DNA of 16,189 nt from Bacteroidales bacterium (lineage in GTDB: Bacteria > Bacteroidota > Bacteroidia > Bacteroidales > JALTDM01), in contig JALTDM010000322.1 of NCBI GenBank assembly GCA_027074135.1, positions 1 to 16,189 of the forward strand, given 5' to 3'. The position numbers and the translations under genes are program-made. Below the pieces are notes generated by a model that was given only the letters and a program-made list of their open reading frames with translations, was not told the DNA's origin and did no database searches. Positions 1 to 7,800 of the stretch are shown here, in pieces; the stretch's first letter is position 1, and every line of letters begins with the position of its first letter.

Positions 1-1881
1 GGGTATGCTGTCAGCTTTTTGCAATGCGTAAAAATCATTTTGACCCCTTACGGCATCGCATATTTTTTGCCTTGTGCCAATTATGTATCCGCTTTCGTAA
101 AATAATGATTCTTCGTAATTTTTATACAAAAAGCCAATTCCTTGAAGAGGTGAAAAACTGTTGAAGCCTGTTCTGCCGTAAGCTGTTACGGTAGTGGCAA
201 TATTATTCGGCTGAATATTTAAATAAGAAGGAGAAAGTATAACTCTTTTGTAATAGTGTTCTTCGTAATCTTTTGCCGTATCAATAAAAGTGAATTTTAT
301 GTCTGCAATACTTTCATAAGGACAGTTTTCTTCCACTATTGCCTTGAATTGATATCCGGTTTGTATTTGTTGGTATTGATTAAGAGCACCAATATATAGC
401 GAATCTGAAATGAAATTTATATATTGATTATCAGAATTGATTTTTAAATAAAGGTTTGACGTTGGAACAAGGAAGTTTGTGATATCTAATGAGATTAACA
501 TTGTGTCACCGGTTGAAAAAACTGATGTGTCAGAGTTTGAACTTTTGATTTTAATGTTTTCGGCAAAAACTGCAGGTTTGAACGGTTGTGTATATGCTGC
601 GGGCAGATTTACCAATCCTTTGCCGAGTTGACCTGCATAGAGGTAATTGTTGCCGATTGTATCAATGTTGTAAGCGGTGTTTTTTAGGATTGCTGTAATT
701 TGCCACGGGTTAAGGGTGTCGCCATAATATTCGTCAACGAGTGCGGCAGCGGCTGCAACTTGCGGTGCAGCAAAAGAAGTTCCCCAAGCGCCACTGTAAT
801 TGTTATCCGCCCAAGTAGTCATAACATTGTCTCCCGGTGCACACAAGTCAACAAATATGCTGTAGCTTGAGCCTGCCCATTTTTCGTTGTTGGGATTTGT
901 TCCTGCAACGCTTATCACATTATCATAAGATGCAGGGTAAAAAGGTACGGCATTATTGTAATTGCCTGCTGCAGCTACTACCAGTACTCCAAGGTTATAG
1001 GTTACATAATTTATAATGTCTTGTGCATACTGCGAATAATAAGTGCTTCCCCAAGAGCAATTTACAATTTTGCAACCGTGTTGTGCCGCATAAATTATTC
1101 CTTCGTAAGACCTGTTAAGCGTGCCGTTTGAATTACTGATTTTTACGGGCAAAAATTTCACATTAAATCCTAATCCCGCTATACCAATGTTATTATCTGT
1201 TTCGGCAAATCCTATACCGGAAACCCAAACACCATGCTGCAATTCGCCAGTAGTGCCTTCTTCATTCCATTGTGGATTGTTATCATTATCTCCCAAGTCC
1301 CATCCGTAAAAGTTGTCAGTATATCCGTCATTGTCGTTGTCAATACCGTCAATGGGGTCGTTGTAGTTGTATGCAATTTTGTTCTGTAAGTCTTCGTGTG
1401 CAAGGTCTATGCCCATATCAGCTATTCCTACTGTAATATGATCGTTACCTTTGAAAATATCCCAAGCATCAAACGCGAAAAGTTTGGTGAGATTGTATTG
1501 TGATGGTACTTTCGGGTCGTTGGGTGTGTAAAGCGGTTCGGGTAAATAATAAGGTTCGGCATATTCAATTTCGGGTAGTGAAGAAAGTTTATTTGCAACT
1601 TTTATTTCATTGCCCGTGCTTTTCAACTCTATTCTGTAAATCTTTGACAAATCAACAAGTTTGTGTCCGAATTTGTCATATTTTTTTTTTGGAGGTTTTA
1701 TGTTTGGAAACGCCTGTGAGACTGATTTTATGTCTTTTATTTTTTTAGAAAGAAAATCTTGTGGCGATTGTTTTAGATTGCCGTTAAATTTTACAATCAC
1801 AGTGGAAGGCAAAATTTTCGATTGAGAAAAAATGTTTGTTGATAAGATTGTGAGTATCAGTATTATAATGTTTTTTTTCAT
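1..1881 (-). CDS. Secreted subtilisin-like serine protease (S8), 3' end outside the window
   Basis: The frame is open from an ATG at 1881 to position 1 (627 codons, no stop), so the C-terminus lies beyond the left edge. Residues 1-19 form a signal peptide (Lys-Lys, hydrophobic core, then FSQ), so the enzyme is exported. Residues about 25-125 look like an inhibitor-type propeptide. The peptidase domain spans about 145-431. The triad is visible: Asp155 in IADMGID, His216 in QHGVWVSG and Ser369 in GTSFAAP, with the oxyanion Asn307 in VVAAAGN. A DGIDNDNDGY stretch near 191-200 could bind calcium. Residues 432-627 resemble a beta-sandwich region; a T9SS sorting domain could follow but is not seen. 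The family text around His and Ser is slightly altered (HGV instead of HGT, GTSF instead of GTSM), but all catalytic residues are present. It is transcribed in the same direction as the ompA operon upstream, from which it is separated by a repeat element. Family assignment is secure; the substrate is unknown. Confidence 0.93.
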   Translation of the reverse strand, partial: MKKNIIILILTILSTNIFSQSKILPSTVIVKFNGNLKQSPQDFLSKKIKDIKSVSQAFPNIKPPKKKYDKFGHKLVDLSKIYRIELKSTGNEIKVANKLSSLPEIEYAEPYYLPEPLYTPNDPKVPSQYNLTKLFAFDAWDIFKGNDHITVGIADMGIDLAHEDLQNKIAYNYNDPIDGIDNDNDGYTDNFYGWDLGDNDNNPQWNEEGTTGELQHGVWVSGIGFAETDNNIGIAGLGFNVKFLPVKISNSNGTLNRSYEGIIYAAQHGCKIVNCSWGSTYYSQYAQDIINYVTYNLGVLVVAAAGNYNNAVPFYPASYDNVISVAGTNPNNEKWAGSSYSIFVDLCAPGDNVMTTWADNNYSGAWGTSFAAPQVAAAAALVDEYYGDTLNPWQITAILKNTAYNIDTIGNNYLYAGQLGKGLVNLPAAYTQPFKPAVFAENIKIKSSNSDTSVFSTGDTMLISLDITNFLVPTSNLYLKINSDNQYINFISDSLYIGALNQYQQIQTGYQFKAIVEENCPYESIADIKFTFIDTAKDYEEHYYKRVILSPSYLNIQPNNIATTVTAYGRTGFNSFSPLQGIGFLYKNYEESLFYESGYIIGTRQKICDAVRGQNDFYALQKADSIP

Positions 1882-1905
1882 CTGTTTGTTGATTTTATGT
1901 TTTTG

Positions 1906-1970
1906 TCACCCCTCTGTATCTCCCCTCAAGGGGAGAATTTCCTCCCTTGAGGGAGGATTAAGGTGGGTGA
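1906..1970. repeat. Double-hairpin inverted repeat (REP/MITE-like)
   Basis: The element starts with TCACCC and ends with GGGTGA. Inside are two GC-rich hairpins: CCCC-TCAA-GGGG within 1920-1935, and CCTCCC-TTGA-GGGAGG at 1941-1956, separated by AATTT. Each half is a diverged inverted copy of the other, so the whole unit is an imperfect palindrome made of two palindromes. It lies between the ompA-like gene and the subtilase, in the untranslated leader of the subtilase. Its local GC richness contrasts with the AT-rich flanks. There is no T-run after either stem, so it is not a standard intrinsic terminator, though it could still affect readthrough or RNA stability. Confidence 0.7.
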
Positions 1971-2028
1971 TATTGTTATATGCTTAAATGCCAAAATAAT
2001 TATTTCCTTATTTGTTAATTAAATTATT

Positions 2029-2739
2029 TCACGATTTATCTTTTTTGCCCGTGCTTGTTATTATAACTTCAATACGGTTGTTTCGCTTGCGTCCTTCTTT
2101 ATCTTTGTTGAAAGCAATAGGTCTGGTGCTGCCGTATCCTTTTACTTGTATTCTTTTTTCTTTGATTCCGTGTTTTATCAGATAATCGGCTACAACTTGT
2201 GCTCTTTGTGTGGACAGTTCGAGCAATTTTTTCGGGTCACCGCGATTGTCGGTATGTCCTGTAATAAGAATGTGAACTTTTTTGTTTTCTTTCAAAAACT
2301 TAATAAATCTTTCTAATTCAGGGTAAGAATCAGGAAGCATCTCCGCTGTTCTGCCTTTGAAAAAAACATTGTTCAAAATGATTACTTGGTCTTTTTTTAC
2401 GGGAGCCATAAAAAGGTTTTGCTCGTCTATTTCTTCGTATTTGTCCAGCTTTGTTACATCAAGGTGCCTGGGTATGCTGTAATAACCTTCGGCAATAGCG
2501 TAATATCCGTATTTTTTACCGCGTGGAAGGATTATTTTATATTCTCCATTTAATGGATTTGAACGGGCTATTCCGGCTAGTTTCCCATCCGGCAAAATTT
2601 CGTAAATAACCTTAGCAGCAATAGGTTCCATATTCCGCTCATTAACTACCTTCCCTGAAATAAGTACCACAGGGTCAACTCCTTGTGAAAAAAGATTTAT
2701 GGTTATGAGTAATAAAACCGGAAACAGATATTTTTTCAT
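2029..2739 (-). CDS. OmpA-family outer-membrane/peptidoglycan-binding protein with CarboxypepD_reg-like N-terminus
   Basis: This 236-residue protein has a signal peptide (1-19, ending FSQ). An N-terminal beta-sandwich of the carboxypeptidase-regulatory type follows at about 26-96 (ISGKVVN near its start). An OmpA C-terminal domain spans about 118-230. In the OmpA domain, Asp164 (GHTDNRGD) and Arg179 (LSTQRAQVV) match the two residues that bind meso-diaminopimelate in peptidoglycan. GYGSTRPIA and RKRNNRIEV complete the family pattern. There is no lipobox and no beta-barrel, so it probably sits in the periplasm tethering cell wall to outer membrane, as related two-domain proteins do in Bacteroidota. 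Its ATG overlaps the yidD stop in an ATGA, implying translational coupling. The protein is lysine-rich at its C-terminus. Family assignment is confident; the exact partner is unknown. Confidence 0.9.
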   Translation of the reverse strand: MKKYLFPVLLLITINLFSQGVDPVVLISGKVVNERNMEPIAAKVIYEILPDGKLAGIARSNPLNGEYKIILPRGKKYGYYAIAEGYYSIPRHLDVTKLDKYEEIDEQNLFMAPVKKDQVIILNNVFFKGRTAEMLPDSYPELERFIKFLKENKKVHILITGHTDNRGDPKKLLELSTQRAQVVADYLIKHGIKEKRIQVKGYGSTRPIAFNKDKEGRKRNNRIEVIITSTGKKDKS

Positions 2740-3077
2740 AGTCCGTTATTTTTTACATGTTTCAAATAATGCTTTATGTTAAGGTAATTTGAATAAGTAA
2801 TTTCGGCACCTTTTTTTCCGGCTTGTTTTTTCGACCAAAAAAAATGTTCAGGTACGGGATCTCTTCCGCTTCCGCCCCAGGGGCTGCAAAAAAAAATTCT
2901 CCTTGTGCTTAAAATTAAGCCTTTGACAGGTCCATGCTTTTTTAATGCTTCAATCGTGTAAGTTGAGCAAGTGGGATAGTAGCGACAAGATGAGGGTAAC
3001 AGTGGCGAAATGGCTTTTTGGTAAAATTTTACGGGTAAAATTAGAATGAAAGACAATATGTTTTTAATCACATTCAC
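2736..3077 (-). CDS. yidD: YidD membrane protein insertion efficiency factor
   Basis: YidD is a small membrane-associated protein that assists YidC-dependent insertion of inner-membrane proteins. The family signature is plain: an amphipathic N-terminus (KFYQKAISPLLP, 17-28), SCRYYPTCSTY (30-40), then EALKKHGPVKGL (43-54) and CSPWGGSGRDPVPE (64-77). The conserved cysteines are 31, 37 and 64. The start is a GTG at 3077 whose last two bases lie in the TGA stop of the upstream lipoprotein gene (GTGA overlap); no in-frame ATG fits. At 113 residues it is longer than the common 70-90, because a basic tail of about 35 residues follows the core domain. In many bacteria yidD sits beside rnpA and yidC; here it sits in an envelope operon after rpe. 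Confidence 0.93.
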   Translation of the reverse strand: MNVIKNILSFILILPVKFYQKAISPLLPSSCRYYPTCSTYTIEALKKHGPVKGLILSTRRIFFCSPWGGSGRDPVPEHFFWSKKQAGKKGAEITYSNYLNIKHYLKHVKNNGL

Positions 3078-3634
3078 TTTTTGAATTTTTTTTCTTTGAA
3101 CAAATACGTAGCATTATATTCTTTGTTGAAAATTACTGATTTACCGCATCTTACTGTCCATAGAAGTTTTATTTCTACGGCAGAAGGTGATATTGTGCGG
3201 TAATAGTATTTTTGTGAAGAAGATGATGTGTTGCATTTGAGGTTTTTCCACTTTTTCTTGTCAGACTCCGGAACTATCTCTTTGTAAAATTGTTTTCTTA
3301 TTTCCCACCCTTTTATATCGGTGTAGTTGGGGAAATGAGCCATAAGAGAATCGGTGATCACTCTGAAAAGTTTAGGTCTCTTTTTTTTTGTTTTGCGGTC
3401 AAAAAAGTATCTGCCGAAATAGGTAAAAGTTGTATCTGCGTAAATTTGTTTCAAATTGTATGGTGAGTTTCTTTGTACATTTTCCAACCACAAATCCGTT
3501 ATCCTTTCCGGAGAATAATCAAACGCCAAATCAAGTTGTTTGCCTGTTTTTACTTTTTCAAAGTCAACTGTTTTTTTGCCTGTTGAACACGAACTCAAAA
3601 TGATTAATAATATGTAAATAAGTTTTTTTGTCAC
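3074..3634 (-). CDS. Predicted lipoprotein of unknown function
   Basis: I do not recognise this 186-residue protein. It has a lipoprotein signal: a basic N-terminus, a hydrophobic stretch, and lipobox LSSC with the acylated cysteine at position 16. The mature part is rich in Lys, Tyr and Phe and looks like one mixed alpha/beta domain. It contains no obvious catalytic motif and no acidic surface-export signal just after the cysteine, so an inner-leaflet outer-membrane location is a fair guess. It begins with GTG at 3634, overlapping the rpe stop (GTGA), and ends overlapping the yidD start the same way. Conservation beside rpe and yidD would be the best clue to its role. Confidence 0.75.
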   Translation of the reverse strand: MTKKLIYILLIILSSCSTGKKTVDFEKVKTGKQLDLAFDYSPERITDLWLENVQRNSPYNLKQIYADTTFTYFGRYFFDRKTKKKRPKLFRVITDSLMAHFPNYTDIKGWEIRKQFYKEIVPESDKKKWKNLKCNTSSSSQKYYYRTISPSAVEIKLLWTVRCGKSVIFNKEYNATYLFKEKKFKK

Positions 3635-4287
3635 AGTGATTTAAGTTTTTTTATTGTTTCAGTGGGATTATTGCTTTTGAATACAAAACTTCCGGCTACC
3701 AACACATTGGCTCCGGCTTCAATTAGTTGTTTGCCTGTGTCAAGATTAACTCCTCCGTCCACTTCTATAAGCATTGAGAGATTTTTTTCTTTTCTCATCA
3801 GGTTTAGTTTTCGAACCTTTTCCACAGAAGTTTGAATAAACTTTTGTCCGCCGAACCCGGGGTTTACTGACATTATCAAAATCATATCGGAATATGGAAT
3901 AATTTCTTCCAAACAAGTTACTGGTGTATGAGGATTTATTGCCACTCCGGCTTTTGAACCGGTTTCTTTTATTTGCATTACCAGCCTGTGAAGGTGGTTT
4001 GCAGCTTCATAGTGAACTGTAATTAAATCTGCACCCGCTTCTGCAAACTTTTCAATATACCTTTCGGGCTTTTCTATCATCAAGTGTACATCCAAAGGCT
4101 TGTTTGCCAGCTTGTTTATTTGCTTTATTATATCAAATCCAAAAGTAATATTCGGTACAAACATTCCGTCCATTATATCCAAATGAAACCAATCCGCTTC
4201 GCTTTTGTTTACCATTTTTATTTCCTCTGCAAGTCTTAGAAAATCTGCCGATAACAAAGACGGTGCAACCAAATGTGTTTTGTTCAT
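3631..4287 (-). CDS. rpe: Ribulose-phosphate 3-epimerase
   Basis: The enzyme interconverts D-ribulose 5-phosphate and D-xylulose 5-phosphate in the pentose phosphate pathway, in the cytosol. At 218 residues it has the usual length of this TIM-barrel family. The metal and catalytic residues are present: His35 and Asp37 in HLDIMDGMFVPN, His68 in DVHLM, and Asp177 in IEVDGGVN. Also visible are APSLLSAD near the N-terminus, MSVNPGFGGQ (139-148) and the phosphate-binding VAGSFVF (197-203). ATG at 4287 gives the family-standard N-terminus. It is the first gene of a leftward operon whose next three genes follow by 4-nt overlaps. A candidate -7 element lies about 54 nt upstream. Confidence 0.97.
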   Translation of the reverse strand: MNKTHLVAPSLLSADFLRLAEEIKMVNKSEADWFHLDIMDGMFVPNITFGFDIIKQINKLANKPLDVHLMIEKPERYIEKFAEAGADLITVHYEAANHLHRLVMQIKETGSKAGVAINPHTPVTCLEEIIPYSDMILIMSVNPGFGGQKFIQTSVEKVRKLNLMRKEKNLSMLIEVDGGVNLDTGKQLIEAGANVLVAGSFVFKSNNPTETIKKLKSL

Positions 4288-4340
4288 ATCTTATTATTAT
4301 TAAGGTGCTTATGTGTTGATGCTCGTGAAAACAATCAATA

Positions 4341-4348
4341 CAAAAATA
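4341..4348 (-). promoter_or_regulatory. Candidate -7 element for the rpe operon
   Basis: Read leftward the bases are TATTTTTG, matching the Bacteroidota -7 consensus TAnnTTTG, about 54 nt before the rpe ATG. I see no clear TTG box at the expected distance upstream, so only half of the promoter is supported. In an AT-rich spacer this motif can occur by chance. Confidence 0.35.
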
Positions 4349-4412
4349 GTTTTAAAAATTTAATTATGCTAATTTATTACTTATGGAAATGTCACAAAAC
4401 AAATAATTTGTG

Positions 4413-4420
4413 TAAATTTG
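4413..4420 (+). promoter_or_regulatory. Candidate -7 element upstream of the OB-fold-like gene
   Basis: TAAATTTG matches TAnnTTTG. It lies only 16 nt before the ATG at 4437, so it would give a very short leader, and no -33 TTG is seen at the right spacing. It is kept as a weak candidate because some promoter must exist in this divergent gap. Confidence 0.25.
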
Positions 4421-4436
4421 TTGAAAAACGGGACGT

Positions 4437-4814
4437 ATGAAAAAATTAAAGATTTTTACTGGAAGTTTTATTTTACTGTTATTGATGTTCAGTAGTGTAG
4501 TTGTTTTTGCACAAGAAAATGTTTCTGTTGCCGATCTTATAGCTTCATCTGAGAAATATCATCAAAAGGAAGTCTCTGTTACAGGAAGAATTTCCAATTA
4601 TAAAGAAAAAACTTCAAAACACGGAAAGCAATATACAGTATTTCATTTGAGAGATGGGAATGATTATATTTCAGTTTATTCTCAAGGTCACAAAGGTTTA
4701 AAAAACGATATTTATGTTCGTGTTATTGGAAAATTTTTTATGATTAAACATGTCGGTAAGCAAGATTTCTACAATGAAATTGAAATGAAAAAATATAATA
4801 TTTTGAAAGAGTAA
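4437..4814 (+). CDS. Small exported protein with an OB-fold-like domain
   Basis: This 125-residue protein has a signal peptide (1-25, ending VVVFAQ). A single compact beta-rich domain follows at about 30-122. The pattern KEVSVTGRI (44-52), then YTVFHLRDG and ISVYSQG, then IYVRVIGKF (92-100) and a final strand near 113-122, is what an OB-fold of the tRNA-anti/nucleic-acid-binding type looks like: a first strand ending in VxGxI/V and a fourth strand with V-x-V-x-G. Exported OB-folds usually bind sugars, peptides or other proteins rather than nucleic acid, so I do not infer a ligand. There is no lipobox. It lies 59 nt upstream of the large secreted protein on the same strand and could be co-transcribed with it. 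Confidence 0.7.
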   Translation: MKKLKIFTGSFILLLLMFSSVVVFAQENVSVADLIASSEKYHQKEVSVTGRISNYKEKTSKHGKQYTVFHLRDGNDYISVYSQGHKGLKNDIYVRVIGKFFMIKHVGKQDFYNEIEMKKYNILKE

Positions 4815-4834
4815 GTTTTTCGATTCTTTTGGAT

Positions 4835-4842
4835 TATTTTTG
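4835..4842 (+). promoter_or_regulatory. Candidate -7 element for the large secreted protein
   Basis: TATTTTTG fits the TAnnTTTG consensus and lies 31 nt before the ATG at 4874, a reasonable leader length. The nearest useful TTG (4803-4805) is too far upstream for the normal 17-23 nt spacing, so support is partial. If real, the large gene could be expressed independently of the small gene before it. Confidence 0.35.
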
Positions 4843-4873
4843 TAAATAATTTCTACTAATAAAATTTTAGTGT

Positions 4874-7800
4874 ATGAAAAAGATAACTCTTTTTTTGTTT
4901 TTTTTTATTTTTACTTTTTTGGCGTTTTCACAAAATAAAAATGTGGATGCTTATAAATTGGAATCTGACGGATATTTTACTTCATTTTACAAATGGGGAA
5001 ACAAATTATTGTTTACTGATAATTATGCCTCCCGAATTTATGTGCTGAATGATGAAAATAAGTTTTTAACTGCTGTTGAGGAAGCTCCGGGTTGCGGAAG
5101 GTATATGTCTTTCAAAAACGGGAAAGTACTTTTCAAGCATATTGACCCTGTTACGCTTAAACAAATGCCTGTTATGTATGATATGGTAACAGGTAATTTT
5201 ACAAAACTTCACCCTTCCGTGCAACTGTGCGGACAACCTGATATGTCGGATAATGGTGATATTATTTTTACCGTTGGAAACACTTTGATTGTTAGAAATG
5301 CACATGGTGTGAAAAAAAGTTATGATTTAGGTAATTATGCGAATTATGTAAGGATTTCGCCGGAAGGGAATTATGTTGCATATAATACAGCACACGATGA
5401 ATTGGCAATAATCAATTTGGAATCGGGAGAAAAACACATATTTACCGGGAAAGGATATGTTTATCCCGTATGGTCGCCGGACAGCAAAAAAATTGCATTT
5501 AATTCAACATCGGGAGAACTTTTTGTATATGATTTGACGACTGCACAAACTTGGGATTTGGGCAGAGGAGGTAAAGAGCAATGGTTTTCAACCGAAAAAC
5601 TTGTTTATCAGCAAAATGTTGACAGCAATCTAACTTTTTACGGTTCGGATTTGTTTATTGCCAAATATGATGGTACCGGGAAAATAAATTTGACAAATAC
5701 ACCCGGCGATTTTGAAATGTCACCTTTTGTTGCCGATGGCAAGATTTATTATTCTTCATACAATACTAGGAAGATTTATGTTGCAGATTTTGACGGAAAT
5801 TCAATTAGCAATGTTCAGGTTTACTACGATTATTCAACCAAAAAAGAAGTTTATAAAACATACAATTTAGGTAAGGATAATTCAAAATCAATAGTTCATA
5901 TTCCCAATGTTCCTTATGTTCACCAGAGGTATGATACACCAAGTTGGCATAATGGCTCCGGCTCATGTGCACCTACTACTTCAATAATGGCTATTGCATT
6001 CTACAATAGATTACCTCAGTGGCCTACTGTTGTTGATCACGGCTATAGTTTTGACCCTCATACAAGTGTTTACGGTTCGTATGTTGCCGACAAATACCGA
6101 TTTAATGAAATTTATTATGATATTTATGAAGAGGCTTACGGTACTGATGCTTGGGGTGGATATGGATATATGTGGGACGGTTCTTATTCACCAAGCAGTA
6201 GAATGAGACAATATATTGAAAATCACAAAATGGTTACAAATCAGTTATGGACTTCTTCGTGTACTTTTACAAATACAACTACAGAAATTGACAACGGGTA
6301 TGTTCATCCTATTTGTACATATTTAACAAGTGCCGGACATTTGATTCTGGCACGCGGATATGTTGTTGGGCAACATACTCTTATTTTTAATGATCCGGCA
6401 GGAAATAAAAATTCAGCACCATATTTTAATTATTACGGAACAGATGCATATTATGATTGGCCGGGATATAACAATGGTTATCAGAATCTTGATGCAGACG
6501 GTAGTCACGGTGGTGTAGCCTGGACAGTAAAGGCTGAAACTTCCGAACCGAATTATAATGATACAATAATAGACAATGATTATTACGGACATGGTTTTTA
6601 TATGAACAATTCACAGAACGGATCCCATATGAGGTATTTCAGGGACTATAACGGCGGATACAACGGACATACCTGGTACACTTTAACGATGGCAGATGCT
6701 TCCGATGTATGCTGGGTAACTTGGACACCTAATTTACCTGAAGACGGTGTATATGAAGTTTCGGCATATATACCCGATAATCATGCTAATGCAACCAATG
6801 CAATGTATCATATACATAGCGACGATGGTGAAAATATTGTTCACATTGACCAATCGGCATACTCAGATCAATGGGTGTCACTTGGAACTTACCATTTTAC
6901 TCAGGGACAACCCGGTTATGTTTATTTGGGAGACTCAACGGGAACAGATTATAACGAAATTGCATTTGATGCCATAAAATGGGAAAAAATGCCTACGGGG
7001 CTTGAATTTGTTGTTAATGATGTTACTTGTAATGGTGGTAATGACGGAAGTATTACGGTTAATCCTACGGAAGGAAGTGCACCATACACTTATGTGTGGA
7101 GTACTAATCCGCCGCAAACTACACAAACTGCAACCAATCTGACTGCAGGAGCTTATTCCGTAACGGTAACAGATAATAACGGAAATACATATATCGGTTC
7201 ATCTACAGTAAGTGAACCTGATCCGATAGAAAATACTATTTCTGTACAAAATCCTTCTCAAAGCGGATCTTCCGACGGCAGTATAACTGTTTCAACTATC
7301 GGAGGAACACCACCTTATTCTTACAACTGGTCGTCTTCCGTGTCAACGACAAATAGTGCCTCTGGCCTGCAAGAAGGTACATACATTATTACCACTTCTG
7401 ATGCTAACGGATGCACAAGGACAGATACGGTCGAATTGATACCGGGTAATTGCCCCGTGCCGCAAAATTTAACTTTGGTTTCTGCCACATCAATGACAGG
7501 TACGGTAGAATGGGACGGAACAGCTCAAACATACCTCGTAGGTATTACCGAACAAGGTGCAAACAATTGGACTTATTATGTAGTGGATACAACAGCTTAT
7601 ACTTTCACCGGATTGGCTGCTAATACTACATATACATGTTCTGTTGCGGCAATTTGCGGAACGGATACAACAGTTGACATAACATTGGATTTTGCAACAC
7701 AAGCTATTACAAACCTGACGCTTACTGAATGTACCGGAATTTTTACTGATGACGGTGGCGTAAACAATAATTATTCGAGCAATTTGCTTTATGAAGTTAC

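Noticed and set aside
1121..1748. Short plus- and minus-strand frames inside the subtilase region
   Set aside because: The leftward subtilase frame is open from 1881 to 1 with all catalytic motifs; the others are shadows.
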